The notes beneath the pieces are model-generated. The model saw nothing but the letters and a program-made list of their open reading frames with translations, did not search any database and was not told the DNA's origin. Shown in pieces: positions 1 to 10,936 of a stretch of DNA of 43,312 bases. This DNA comes from Plantago elongata (Eukaryota; Streptophyta; Magnoliopsida; Lamiales; Plantaginaceae). The stretch's first letter is position 1. Every line of letters starts with the position of its first letter. Made by a program: the position numbers and the translations under genes. The stretch lies in contig JAYMSP010000707.1 in assembly GCA_036897095.1 (NCBI GenBank), positions 1 through 43,312 of the forward strand, given 5' to 3'.

Positions 1-222
1 TTTCCCAGATTTTGAGCACGAAGGCGAGCTTGGGGTAGAGTGCCAGACGGACTGACTGGTTTCCGCTGCTGGTGTAGCTTAAATGTGTGTTTTAGTTTGT
101 TTTCAGTTTTTAATTATCCTGAATATGCGGTTTGTAATGGATAATGTTTTACTATTTAAATAAAATGTACTTGTAATATTCGTCGCAATCCTTGACGTCT
201 GGACCTGATCCCGGGCGTTACA
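1..222. mobile_element. Terminal part of an LTR, probably Ty3/gypsy-like
   Basis: The segment ends in CCCGGGCGTTACA at 222. This is the mirror image of the TGTAACGCCC type of LTR start common in plant chromovirus-like gypsy elements, so it is either the 3' end of a plus-strand LTR or the 5' end of a minus-strand one. No internal coding sequence of the element is in the window. The call rests on the terminus and the non-coding AT-rich body only; a solo or truncated LTR is possible. Confidence 0.4.
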
Positions 223-311
223 ACTACAATCAAGGGAATGGATTTTGGGGATTCACTAAAACTATATTGCACCCACTGTAAACGAGACAGAGACTCTAAG
301 CATAATCAAGG

Positions 312-592
312 GTCTTTCGGGCCTGGGAACATAGAATCACTCATCTGATAGCGGAAACTGTCAATGTTTGGCTTACTGATGTGGAAATACCACCACCAAC
401 GAAAGGTGTCGAGATGTGCAAAAGTCTACTGCATAAGCCATGGAACATTAAATTGGCTAAGATAGACAAATCAACAAATAATGTGCTGACCACCTAGCTA
501 GACTAGGATGTGACTATAAATTTGGAGAAAAGCTTTGGCAAAACCCTTTGAGTTCTGAAATTTCCACTTTAAGGATTAACTATGGCAATTGA
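312..592 (+). pseudogene. RNase H-like fragment of a LINE-type reverse transcriptase (RVT_3-like)
   Basis: A reading frame from about 312 gives a degenerate RNase H-like stretch with the segment LIAETVNVWLTDVEIPPPT. The frame shifts near 484 and then reads ADHLARLGCDYKFGEKLW and stops at 590-592. The ADHLAR motif near the end is typical of the RVT_3 RNase H domain that closes plant LINE ORF2 proteins and related RNase H-like genes. Only about 90 residues remain, with one frameshift and no start, so this is a relic. It belongs to a different LINE copy from the one at 27575, whose ORF2 ends without this segment. Confidence 0.6.
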
Positions 593-2340
593 GTAAGTAT
601 AGTAATAGGGAATATTTTCCTAATCTATAGACAAATTCAGTTTTATAATAAAGAACTGGTTAGAAACACTATAAACCGGTAAGTAGCTTTTATATAAATG
701 ACCGAAATAAACAACACACAAAAATCCATTTAATTTCATTCAACCATTTCCCCTCTCTAAAAATCCTAGAGAGAGAAACATTCTTACACCCCCTCCCCAC
801 TCCCTCTCCATATAATCCGGCGACATACCAGAGAGCCACACCTCAACCACTCCTTCCGTGGTGGTGTTGTCTCCTCATCTCAACAGAATTTCATCTATTT
901 CACCAGATTCCTACGCGATTTCACAGGATTTCTAAGCGACATACCCGATTTATATTGTAGTTTTTAGCAATAACATTAGTATTTTTAGCTTCTGATTAAA
1001 TATTTATGAATTGATTGTTTGCAAATATTTTTTTTTTATAGTTTTAAGAGGCATTTTTATAGTCCTATAAGACACTACTATGGTTTTAAGAATCAATTTT
1101 AATGGTTTTAGTTGGCGTTGCTTATTGTATGAAGAAGCATTGTTATAGTTTTATGTGACACAGATATGGTTTTGAGCATCAATGTTGCTATTTTTAGCTT
1201 GTTATGCATATTCCTTTTTTGCTTTGAACATCAACGTGATAGTTTTATTGAGAGTCGTTATTGTGTGATCCAATTAGTGAATGTTTTAAACAGGTGTTGA
1301 TGAAGACATCGAGTTTGATGATAAATCTTTTAAAGGTGTCAATGTAGTATTGCAACATCAATCACAAACAACAAAAATCAGGAAGTCGACGTTCACCAAC
1401 AAGTTCAATCAAAAGAAGGCTATTTTAATCAGTTTGCATTTGTATAAAAAATATCGAATGAACATTTATTGTGATTTTTCTCCTATAAGAATAAATATTT
1501 TTAACATTTGGATATTTTAATGACATTGAATATTACAACTAACTTATTTAAGATTGTATATTGGTATTTTAATGACATACCTGACACTTTTAAACTTGTT
1601 AATGTTAGTTTAATGATATTCAACAGTCATTTAATACTATATTGTAGCTCCAAAAAATTTTCACAACATCTTTTAGTAAAAGAAGTTGAAACTATTATTG
1701 AACCCCAATATTATGTATTTAAACATTAAGAAAATACGTTAAAACTGTAACTTTAACTGAAACTTTGAATTCTAACAATTAAAAATTATCATAAAAATGT
1801 ATATCTGAGCATTTTTTAAGAAACTCGACCTGTCAAATTGTTAAAACCTAAAAAATTACGAATTTTTTTTTTAATTTTTTAAGAAAAATTTACATTTTCT
1901 AAAAATTTATCCCGACAAGTTGATATATCTTTTTTCATAAGAAAAAAGAAGACGCTTAAAAATAAATTATTAAGGTGCCTTTCAATATCTTATCTTCATA
2001 AGAAACTCAAGCTTCATAAGAGCATAACATATAATTTAGAATTGTAGCATAATAATGAACATACATCATATGGACTGAAGCATGATCATTCTACCTATTA
2101 ACAAAAGTAGACTTCTGTTTATTTTCATTTACCCAACTACGCAAATTAACTTAGTTGCTGAATTCAACTAAATCAAGTAAAAATCACAATTCCTTGGTAA
2201 ACGTAACTAAAGACGGACAAAATTCACCAGGATCTTGCAACTACCTAATTTACATGCCTTTGTTGTGTGTACATTATTAAAGTTTAAATATGGCAAAAAA
2301 TAAAGAAAATCTGGAAACTGTGAATTCTTATTCTTTATTT
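593..2340. other. AT-rich intergenic DNA, no gene recognised
   Basis: Nothing here matches a family I recognise. From 725 to 960 the plus strand is pyrimidine-rich (CCCCCTCCCCACTCCCTCTCC near 790), like a plant 5' UTR, but no coding sequence follows. A frame open for about 75 codons runs from about 1293 (after the acceptor-like TTTTAAACAG) to 1528, with no recognisable domain. It may be an orphan exon or chance. The rest, to the thaumatin-like promoter, is AT-rich with short homopolymer runs. Confidence 0.35.
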
Positions 2341-2346
2341 TCCTAA

Positions 2347-2354
2347 CTATAAAT
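2347..2354 (+). promoter_or_regulatory. TATA box of the thaumatin-like gene
   Basis: CTATAAAT lies 91 bp before the start codon. That leaves room for a transcription start near 2380 and a pyrimidine-rich leader of about 65 nt, which is the usual plant layout. Confidence 0.55.
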
Positions 2355-2444
2355 CCAACTTCCAAATTCTTACTTCCACGACCTACACATAAATCTCTCT
2401 TCTCTCACAGTCTCACTCTCTAAACCTCACCAACATCTTCGAAC

Positions 2445-3426
2445 ATGGTTGCCTTTATTGCTCTGCAACTTCTGGTACTCTTCATAGGTATGATTCTCCC
2501 AACCTCTAGCTAATACCTAACATCTTCAAAACGTTTCTTTAATTCATATGACACGATATGTTATATGTATGTTTGTCACGCGATTAAAATCTTGAGCTAA
2601 GAATTTTTTTAGGTATTTTAAATCAGGTTTTTTTTTAGTCGCATGCTAAGCAATCTACATTTATTTAATTGATGAATATAATGTGTAATTTGTTGAATGT
2701 TGTGTCTTATTATGGTTTCTCTTAAATAAATTTGCAGGAATAGTATCTAGAGATGGTTCGGCTACTGTTTTCACACTCCAAAACAGTTGCAGCTACACAG
2801 TCTGGCCAGGAGAACTCTCCGGAAACTCAGCTACCCTCGGCAATGGCGGATTTGAACTTGTTCCAGGTGCCACAGTCCAGCTCCCAGCACCATACGGCTG
2901 GTCCGGACGCTTCTGGGCTCGAACTGGCTGCACTTTCAGTGATTCTGGAGTTGGAACTTGCACGACAGGTGACTGTGGTGGCTCTGTCAAGTGCGTAGGT
3001 GGCGGTACCCCGCCTGTCTCCCTTGTCGAATTCACTCTCAATGGTGATGGCGGGAAGGACTTTTACGATGTGAGCCTAGTTGATGGATACAATGTTGGTA
3101 TTGGTGTTAGGCCTTCTGGTGGAACGGGTGATTGCCAATATGCAGGGTGCATAAATGACTTGAACGCGAACTGCCCTAGCGAGCTTCAAATTAAGGATGG
3201 CAGTGGACATGTGGTGGCGTGTAAGAGTGCGTGTTTGGCTTTTAATACGCCCGAGTATTGTTGTGTCGGGGACCATTCGACTCCCTCTACTTGTCCTCCT
3301 ACACAGTATTCGCAAATGTTCAAGGCATCGTGTCCATCGGCTTATAGTTACGCGTATGATGATCTGTCTAGTACATGTACTTGCACTGGTCCGGATTACT
3401 TGATCACATTTTGTCCTTCGAGTTAG
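2445..3426 (+). CDS. Thaumatin-like protein (PR-5 family), two exons
   Basis: Exon 1 is 2445-2487 (43 nt, signal peptide only). The intron is 2488-2737 (GT...TTTGCAG, phase 1). Exon 2 is 2738-3426. The predicted protein is 243 residues, normal for the family, with a hydrophobic N-terminus (residues 1-17) expected to direct secretion. The family signature GVGTCTTGDCGGSVKC is at 85-100. Acidic-cleft residues R72, E112, D125, D130 and D222/D223 have canonical spacing, as in antifungal or glucan-binding members. There are 17 cysteines rather than the canonical 16, all after the signal peptide; the extra one is in TCTC at 228-230. The C-terminus ends ITFCPSS, as in close relatives. No stop or frameshift is present, and this is the only undamaged host-type gene here. 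The role (secreted, defence or stress related) is inferred from the family. Expression cannot be judged from sequence. Confidence 0.93.
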
Positions 3427-3656
3427 ATGGTGAGGCTTATGTCTATTTTGTTAGTATGATTATAACCAGATGTGGTGTACTGGTTTTTATATTACTGGTC
3501 ATCCTAACATTAATTTATCTATATGCGAGTACGTATTCTTTTCGTGTGTCTTCTTTGCTTTCTTGTTTTATCAGTTAATTAAACTTCATGTGTTTTGGGC
3601 CATTCGTTTGTATTTCATGCTTGGATATCGCAATAAGAGTTTGATTATCTCGCTAG
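3427..3656 (+). other. 3' flank/UTR of the thaumatin-like gene
   Basis: Non-coding AT-rich sequence between the stop codon and the start of the copia A LTR. AATAAG near 3632 could serve as a weak polyadenylation signal. Short open frames here have no recognisable content. Confidence 0.4.
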
Positions 3657-4093
3657 TGTTGAAATTGAAAAGATGAGAGGAGCAGAGAATGATTTGAGAA
3701 AATTTTGTTGTATTCAACAAACACAGTAGGTGCCATTATATACAAAATTATGTCTACAGCTGCGAATCTACATAAACATTTTGCCAAGCCAGTGTCCTTC
3801 AACTGTATTAGAGATACAAAAGATCAAAAGACAGAAGCAAAAGAAGAAGCAAAGCAGGATCAATTCCACACAAGAACAAGTCGCATTTGAGTTATATCAA
3901 ATAGTAAGGCAACTTGTACGCCGTGCATTACAACTTGTACATTTATTAGTTATAGGAATGAGCTAATATATAAATATCTCTTCCCTCTTCTTTTCCCTAA
4001 CTTGTTCATTTCCGATTTTCATTTTCACTAGTTCAATACGGAGAATTTGGTTTGCAATCATTCAATTCATCAATACAAGTTTGTATTTTCACA
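3657..4093 (+). repeat. 5' LTR of copia A
   Basis: It starts TGTTGAAATTG and ends TTTTCACA immediately before the primer-binding site. The termini form a short imperfect inverted repeat (TGTTGAAA / TTTTCACA). About 437 bp is a common copia LTR size. The right boundary is firm because of the adjacent primer-binding site. The left boundary is a best guess, since no second LTR is available for comparison. A TATATAAATA element lies at about 3966. Confidence 0.6.
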
Positions 4094-4100
4094 TGGTATC
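4094..4100 (+). promoter_or_regulatory. Primer-binding site of copia A (initiator tRNA-Met type)
   Basis: TGGTATC directly follows the LTR. It matches the first 7 bases of the TGGTATCAGAGC site complementary to the 3' end of plant initiator tRNA-Met. The following bases (TTACGCC) have diverged. Confidence 0.6.
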
Positions 4101-4212
4101 TTACGCCAAATAATTTTGAGAGATTCCCCCATTTTGATTTCGATTTTGATCATCTTCAATCGATTGTATTCAATCGATTTTATGTTTAAATCGATTTGTT
4201 TTCATTGCTGTA

Positions 4213-5208
4213 ATGGAGAATTCTCCTCTTGAAGATGTTGTTCCACATGTAACCGTCAATGGTGGTTCCTTCGACGATTCGCAATCCAGTTGATGATTCA
4301 ATATCACTGTACAGTCTATACTATATTCATCCAGCCGATATCGTTTTGTGCATTACTCGAGAAGTTTTCAATGGTGAAAACTATGTTTCTTGGGCAAAAA
4401 CGGTTATGATGAACTTGAAGGCCAAGAATAAGGTTGCATTTGTTGATTGTTCTATCACCGTTCCTAACATTACTACAACTGATCCGATTTTGTCAGTTGC
4501 GTGGCAAAGAAATAACAATATGGTGTTATCTTGGTTGACAAGCACTTTATCTGCTAAAATTCATCATAGTCCCCTGTATACTACAGTTGCTTACGAAGAA
4601 TTGAGTAGTCAATTTTAAAAATGTGATGGTCTAAGAGTTTTTCAGCTCAATAAGGAGCTCAACTCAGTGAATCAATGTACTCGGCATGTAATTACTTATT
4701 ATATGCCATTTAAAGCTTTATGGTATGGGTTCATGAGTTATAGAGTCTTGCCTCAGTGTAATTTTGGTGCAATGAGTAAATGTTTTTGTGACGTCTTCAA
4801 GTCCTTCAATGAGACTCATATACAAGATTGTGGTATGAAGTTTTGGTGGCTTGCATGACCTTTTGCTCATATTCGAAGTCAATTGTTGATGAATTTGCCC
4901 TTGCCTACTATGTCAAAGATTCATTCTATTATGTTACAAGAGGAAAGTCAGAGAGTTTTACAGCCTAGTTTATATAATTATATGGCATGATGAGTACTAA
5001 TAAGCAGTCTAGGCATGGAGTGTCATTTGCTGCTAACAAATATGCAAAGTTTCAGAACAAGGGCAAAGTCAGACCTCATTGTTCTCATTGTGATCAACCT
5101 GGGCACACCACTTGCTTTCAGATTTATGGTTTTCCACCAGGATGGAAGGAGAGGCAGGCTACTAGACCTCAAAAACCTTCTTATGCAATCAACACAGAGA
5201 AATTTTAA
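4213..5208 (+). pseudogene. Copia A gag with zinc knuckle (degenerate)
   Basis: The frame opens with ATG at 4213 (MENSPLEDVVPHV) and quickly meets stops. The clearest stretch is 4350-4618, with the copia gag motif ENYVSWAKTVMMNLKAKNK and then LSWLTSTLSAKIHHSP. A further fragment reads to about 4980. A nucleocapsid zinc knuckle, CSHCDQPGHTTCFQIYGFPP, is at 5077-5136. It keeps C-x2-C-x4-H but has lost two residues before the last cysteine. The YGFPPGWK tail after the knuckle is characteristic of plant RE1-like copia gag. Several stops and frameshifts make it non-functional. In a live element it would package RNA in virus-like particles. Confidence 0.75.
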
Positions 5209-5439
5209 ACAAAGTGCTGCTGTAGTTCAGACTGATAGTAATTATCAGGTAGTTGATGACAGTGAATTTACATTTGATCAAACCACTAACAATCAACTTT
5301 TGGAGTTTCAGAAGTATCAGGCTAGTATTGAAGATGCTCAGGCTAGACATGTTGTTGTTCCAGTTGTTGCATATACCTCTATGACTCCAGTTACATGTAA
5401 TTTGGGTAAGGCTGCTAATAAAAAGGTATTTCTATATGA

Positions 5440-6580
5440 ATGTGCATAGTAATAGGCATGTTAAATCTAGTTGGATTTTGGACACTAGTGCCAGTAATCA
5501 TATGATGTGTGATAAAAATTTGTATAATTTTGTGCCTTTGTGCTAGATATTAGTAATAACTTGCCAACTGGTGATCAGACTAAGGCAACTCATATTGGAT
5601 CTGTCAAGATTTTCGGTTCTTTTCATTTGAAAAATGCGTTATGTGCCAGCTTTTAAATTTAAATTGTTATCCATTTCAAGTACTCTTACAAAATCAGGAA
5701 AGTTGACAACTTGTTTCCTGTCTAACAAATGTTATTTACAGGATTTGACAAATCACAAGCTGATTACTCGTGCTGAAGTTAAAAAGGGCTATATCATCTC
5801 AAAGGTTCCTTGATTACTGAAAATGAAGATCACTCAGTTGGGAATGTTGTCACTACTAATTCAGTTGTATCTAGTATTAATTGGCACGCTAGATTAGGTC
5901 ACGTTCCTTATATCAAGTTGTATTCTTTGCCCATTGCTACTCTTTTTCAATGTAATAAAGCAAAAACTTGTGATACTTTCCAGTTTGCAAGGCAAACGAA
6001 ATTACCTTTGAAGAACAATACTTCTACTACATCTCACTGTTTTGAATTGATTCATGTTGATATATGGGAACCATTCCATGTTATTTTATACGCTAATTTT
6101 AGATATTTATTGCCTATTGTTAGGTGATTTTTCAAGGTGTACATGAATATTTTTTATGACAAGAAAATCTGAGGCCAGTTAACATCTAATGATTTTTTTT
6201 TGCTTTGGTTAAGAGTCATTTTAAGTCATGTGTCAGGTCTATTAGATATGATAATGGACAAGAGTTGTTGTGCAATGATTTTTACAAATCACAAGGTCAC
6301 ATCAGAAATCTTGTGTTGCTACACCTGAGCAGAATGGGATAGTGGAGCGAAAAAATCAACATATTCTTCATGTTGCAAGTTCATCAATGTTTGTTTACCT
6401 TTAATGTTTTAGTCTGCAAGTGTTCAATGGTTGTACACATAATTAACAGATTGCCAGATGATAATTTACATGGGAAATCGCCTTATGAATTCTTATATAA
6501 CAAACTTGTTAGTTATGATCACTTGAGAGTTTTTTGTTCTCTCTGTTATGTAAGCACATTAACCACTAACAAACATAAAT
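5440..6580 (+). pseudogene. Copia A protease and integrase N-terminal half (degenerate)
   Basis: A protease active-site block reads WILDTSASNHM near 5473-5505. It corresponds to the copia D-[ST]-G-A motif with glycine replaced by serine. The GAG-pre-integrase segment INWHARLGHVPYIKLYSL is near 5878-5930 and the integrase start FELIHVDIWEPF near 6040-6075. A YDNGQELL block follows near 6248, then a late-integrase segment with IINRLPDDNLHGKSPYEFL near 6440-6495. The frame changes several times. The sequence is truncated by the insertion of element B at 6581, before any reverse transcriptase. Confidence 0.75.
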
Positions 6581-7135
6581 TGTTAGGAATATCCGTTAGT
6601 ATTTTTTATCAATCACAATAGGACTTATCTTAGTACAAAAAGTTGACTAGTACTCTTAGTTCACTTGAACATTGTAAAAGAGGAAATCACTTAGTATGTT
6701 AGTCTAGTAAAACTTGTAACATGATTATTAGGTTTCTTAACGTAATTTTATATTTTGAAGAAGGCCATGAAGTAGGATCCTAGCAATGGATTTTAATCGA
6801 AGATTTGAAGACTGAAGATTGCACAAGTTTATGAAGACTAAAGGTTAAGTCTCCTCAGGTAGACTATGATCAGAAAGCATATTGTATAGTGTATATATTG
6901 TACATAATAAGTCTCTGAACATATGACATCACTGAGTACATGAACATACTAGCTTTCAGAAAGGCTCATGTGTCCGTTGAGACTACAGGACAAGAAATAG
7001 TGTGATGCATTAATTACACCGGCTAGAAAGTCGCTCAATGCATAGTCCTCACTGAGGAGTACTCATTTTGAGATATCAATGGATTGAATTTTGAGAAGGT
7101 CTAACGGATACTATTCAAATGACTCTCATATTCAT

Positions 7136-7144
7136 CTATAAATA
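7136..7144 (+). promoter_or_regulatory. TATA box within the 5' LTR of copia B
   Basis: CTATAAATA lies 555 bp into the LTR and is conserved at the equivalent position (26796) of the 3' LTR. It is the likely core promoter. Transcription would start near 7165-7175. Confidence 0.5.
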
Positions 7145-7823
7145 TCACCACTTAGAAGCTGAGAAATACACACACGAACTACGCTCATATCTACTTATCA
7201 AGCAAGTATTCTCTCAAGCATCTCACTACCATTCTCCAAGTTTACTGTTGCGACTGAAAAGCTCGAAGAATCACTAGTAGTTCTAAGTGTCCTGAACCTA
7301 TAACAAGAGATTGTTATTCGTGAAAGAGTTGAACTTTTGGATACCTTTCTGAAGCTCATTCTCCAGAACGGATACCAATTACTTGGGTCAGTAAAAGAGA
7401 ACCTATCATACAAGGAATAAGTGTATCAAGTAGTGTTATCTCTTCTAAGCTCTCTGAAAATATAACTGAAAAGTATACGAGAAGCTTTCCTGACAATCAA
7501 CTTATAACCAACACCATGAAGGCGTGGAGTTCATGATGTACTTGATTTGGGAAATCAAGTAACAACTCCAAGGTTATCTTGATTACATGAAGTACTTGGC
7601 TGTAGGAGCTAGGGAACAACTCAGGGGGAACATCTGGTTGGGAACCATTTGTTTGTAGGGATTTTAGAATATGATTAATTGTTAAGAGAATTCAATTGTT
7701 GAATGTTCTAGTGAATTCCAGGTCTCAGAAAGGCCGAGTGGACTAGTTGGAGGATTATGCCACCTCCAGGTACCAGTATACTTGCTGTGTTATTTACTAA
7801 TTATGTATTTACATTCCAGCATA

Positions 7824-7855
7824 ACACACACACACACACACATACACACACACAC
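7824..7855. repeat. (AC)n microsatellite in the 5' LTR
   Basis: About 16 AC units with one interruption (CATACAC). The 3' LTR has only a short remnant (ACACCCACACACATT near 27483), so the array expanded in this copy or shrank in the other. Confidence 0.9.
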
Positions 7856-8029
7856 ATTTACTACTGCAAATCACAAACTCATTTATCTATCGCTTAAGTC
7901 TTCCTCTCTCTGAATTTAAGAATCAGAAACCCACCAATTTATGAGAAATAGTGTTTATCGACAAAAGTTTGAAAATACTATTCACTCCCCCCTCTAGTCT
8001 TTTCCTTTGCCGTTATCTGGACCAACAAG

Positions 8030-8040
8030 TGGTATCAGAG
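8030..8040 (+). promoter_or_regulatory. Primer-binding site of copia B (initiator tRNA-Met type)
   Basis: TGGTATCAGAG, 2 bp after the LTR. It matches the plant copia primer-binding site complementary to initiator tRNA-Met over 11 consecutive bases. It is the firmest boundary mark of element B. Confidence 0.88.
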
Positions 8041-8123
8041 TGGGAGGCTCCAAAACCTTCTGCACTGAACCTCGATCCCCCAGATATGTAAAGATTTTTG
8101 TCGCTTTCTGAGGATGTTTTAAT

Positions 8124-9215
8124 TTGTGTGTTAAGTGTGCAAGTATATCTCTGAGTGATGTTCTGCGTCTGAAGCCTGAGAATTACGAGAAATGGAAGAA
8201 CAACATGATGCTGCATCTTGAAGCCATCAGTGATGACATGATTTATGTCATCAAGGAAGGACCTATCAAAATCAAACAGCTCAAACATGTCATTGGAGTG
8301 TCTGATGGTCCGAGAACTGCTGATAAGGATGCTGAAGGTAGTGACCCTTCGACTAGTGTTCGTGTTGCTACTGGTCAGGTTGAGTATGAAGACAAACCTT
8401 GTGAACTCTGGACATCAAAAGATACCAAGAGACACAAGTTGGATGGTCAAGCTCGTAATATCATCATTCGACCTACACCTGAGTATGTACAGTGAAAACT
8501 ATGGTGTGCTAAGACGGTGAAAGTTGCCTGGCAATTGATTGAAGAAATTTGTGTCGGAACTAAGAAAACCAAGGAAAACAAGTTCGAAGTTCTGAAATTG
8601 AAGTTCCAAAACATCAAACAAGGTCCCACTGAAACTCTGGAAGAACTTGATTTTCGGTTTACTACTCTCATGAGTGATATGTTGCACTTGGAGAAAGTGA
8701 CAAATATTCGAATTTTGAGAAGATGAAAACCATTGTCAGAAGTTTGAACCAAAATCGGGAACACACCCAATATTTCTACTTCAATCAGGGTATACCACAA
8801 ATCACTCCAATGGAACTCTTTTCACATTTAGCCACTGTGAACTATTAGACAACCCAACGAGGATTGGCTGCAACTAAGAAGTTGCAAAGTGTTGTTCTAG
8901 TCACACAAGGTACTTCTGAAAAAAAGGTACCAAGGAAGTGTTTGAAAAAAATGCTCTTGCTGTGCGACACATGAAGAAAAATGCGAGCCAAGAGATAGAA
9001 AGGAGAAAAGTAAAAGAGAAGCTGAAAAAGCATCTCGCCCCAAACTATCTTCAGTACAAGAACATTCAAATGTACAACTCTCCGAACAAAACCCCGCTCA
9101 GAAAGTTGTTAGTACTGAAGTCGTTGAAATTGGAAATGACATCTACTTATATTGTCAGAAACCAACCACTTCAAAGGTGATTGTCCTTCTTTCAATAAGC
9201 TTAAGACGGGTGACA
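8124..9215 (+). pseudogene. Copia B gag (UBN2-like) with decayed zinc knuckle
   Basis: The frame starts without an ATG. LRLKPENYEKWKNNMMLHLE near 8160-8220 is the N-terminal copia gag motif. A second piece at 8517-8726 reads VAWQLIEEICVGTKKTKENK then LKLKFQNIKQGPTETLEE, typical of the UBN2 gag domain. It is split by stops at 8493 and 8724. Near 9150-9190 a zinc knuckle is recognisable only across a frameshift (YCQKPTT, then FKGDCPSFNKL), with the first cysteine lost. It would have been the structural nucleocapsid protein. Confidence 0.72.
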
Positions 9216-10620
9216 AAAAGGAGTGAAGAACCTTCAAAAGAACTCAGAGGGCCTTACTCACTGAAGCGAGAAAGAAGATCCAAATTCAACTTGATGGTTT
9301 GGATATTGAGTCAGAATGATGAAGATTTAGATGACCCAAAATTGCCATCACCAGAATTGTGCGGGATTACTCACAACGTAATCAAATTTGCCCAGAAGAA
9401 GAATGACATGTGTGGAGTTGCTGAGATTGTAGGTCCTGACATCTCCAACATAGAAGAATGCCTTATGGCTAATGAGGTAATCAATATATCACAATTCTTA
9501 TTTTACAAAGTGATGATGATGGTATCAAGGATTTGGAATTGGTCAAGAGTGAACTTGATCGATATGAGAGAGAATTCTTGGTTGTTGGATCTAAGATCAA
9601 GATCCTGGAAGAAAACAAAGAAACTCTTGAAAAAAAGGTTTCTAGCTTGACCAAGGTATTTGAGAGAAAGGACGATGAAATAACATCTCTGAATTATCAG
9701 ATATCGGAGTATGAAAATTTTCATGAGCTAGCCTTGAATGAGATAAATGAATAATTGAAGAAGCTTCTTTCTGAAAATGATGGACTCAGAAAGAAAGAAG
9801 TCTCCTTCATATCATTTGTCAAAGCTAGTGACACTCTCACAAAGGTTCAATAATATCTGAGAGACCCTTCTGAAAAAGGAGGACTTGGACTTGATGCTCA
9901 ATCAAATAGCTCCACTCCTCTGAAAAAGAGTGATGGAAGGTTGACCTTTGTAAAAATTCAACAGAAAGGTTCCAAAGAAACCTATAGCATTGGTCAGAAA
10001 GCTAAGGTTCTTGACAAAGGAAAGGTAGTTTCAACCAAATGTTTGAGGGAACAACAAGTCCCAAAGAAACATGTTGAAATGGTTTCTGAAAAGAAACATA
10101 ATCCTCAGACTTGTAATCATCCACAGTGTTAAATTACTAGGAAGGGAAGTATAGCTAAACTTGGTGTATTTCCCACTGTACCATTCTATGGATATAGGGA
10201 TGATGCAGAAACTAGTAAGGCTGCTGAAAATCGTGTTCAGAATACTAATGGTGCTCGAAATGGTATTGACTATCGTGTTATCGGGAATGTCCTCATGCAA
10301 CAATCTAAGGAAGGACAAGAACGATGGTGGAAAGCTAGAATTTCTTATAGCAATTATTAGAAGTGGAAGCAATTCCAAGCCACTGAAAAACTGAATGCTA
10401 GGGCTATAAGAAACTTGACCAGGAAGACTAAACTTGCTGAAAAGCAAACTCAGAAACCTGACTGGTCTCTGAAGCCACCACGATGAACACCAAGGAACAC
10501 TCCAAGAAGGAAAATCGATCTTAAATCTAATGATTCTAGAATTCCTCCTTATGTTCCAAGTAGACAAAAACCTACTCCTAAGAGATTGATTTAGAAATAG
10601 ATTCCCACAGGAAGAACGTT
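9216..10620 (+). pseudogene. Copia B gag-pol linker with coiled-coil segment (degenerate)
   Basis: Reading frames switch repeatedly. The 9533-9754 frame codes for a charged heptad-like segment (KIKILEENKETLEKKVSSL and following), a probable coiled coil. Then comes a Lys/Ser-rich region (9880-10130) and fragments up to PPYVPSRQKPTPKRLI near 10540-10590. Such a basic, low-complexity stretch commonly separates gag from protease in long copia elements. No catalytic motif is present. Confidence 0.5.
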
Positions 10621-10689
10621 TAGTCTAAGTGGTTCAGTTTCTGAGGCATGAACCTTACTCTTGTTTTTTGTTTTCTACAGAACGCGTCA

Positions 10690-10936
10690 TGGATTAAGGC
10701 TCAATGGTTATTTGATAGTGGATGCGGAAAGCACATGACAGAAGACAAAGCAAACTTGGTCGATTATAGAGTATGTGATACTTGACCAAACATCAGGTTT
10801 GCTGGAGGAGTATTAAATCCTTCTATAGGATTTTGCATCGTCAAATTGGGATCCCTTACAATCTCTGACGTATTACATATTAAAGGTTTGAAATATAATT
10901 TTGTAAGCATGAGCCAGTTTGCAGATAAGGGATATT
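10690..10936 (+). pseudogene. Copia B aspartic protease region, copy 1 of a tandem duplication
   Basis: It reads AQWLFDSGCGKHMTEDKANL, containing the copia-type D-S-G active site (LFDSG). It continues as IRFAGGVLNPSIG and LKYNFVSMSQFADKGY, interrupted by a stop in the middle (GATACTTGA). The whole unit repeats at 10937 with a period of 247 bp. Confidence 0.75.

Larger units (their letters stand above)
3657..6580 (+). mobile_element. Ty1/copia retrotransposon A, 5' part (cut by element B)
   Basis: The order is LTR, tRNA-Met-type primer-binding site, gag with zinc knuckle, aspartic protease, GAG-pre-integrase and integrase. This is the copia order (integrase before reverse transcriptase), resembling the RE1 type of plant element. 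Homology stops at 6580, exactly where the TGTTAG terminus of element B begins. The reverse transcriptase, RNase H and 3' LTR are absent and should lie beyond the right edge of the window. The coding region carries many stops and frameshifts, so the copy is dead. Confidence 0.8.
6581..8027 (+). repeat. 5' LTR of copia B
   Basis: About 1447 bp, beginning TGTTAGGAATATC and ending CTGGACCAACA, so the ends form TGTTAG/CCAACA imperfect inverted termini. Its start is fixed by alignment with the second copy at 26220, with no similarity upstream of either. Its end is fixed by the primer-binding site 2 bp later. It carries a promoter-like TATA box at 7136 and a CA microsatellite at 7824-7855. Confidence 0.9.

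Noticed and set aside
1291..1528. Possible exon after TTTTAAACAG
   Set aside because: About 75 open codons with an acceptor-like start but no domain, no partner exon and AT-rich composition; kept only as a note in the intergenic entry.
2793..3041. Open frames on the minus strand and in other plus frames over the thaumatin-like gene
   Set aside because: The annotated frame explains the conserved cysteines and the family signature; the others are shadows.
10031..10567. 178-codon open frame on the minus strand
   Set aside because: It is antisense to the gag-pol linker of copia B and is compositionally Phe/Ser-rich with no domain.
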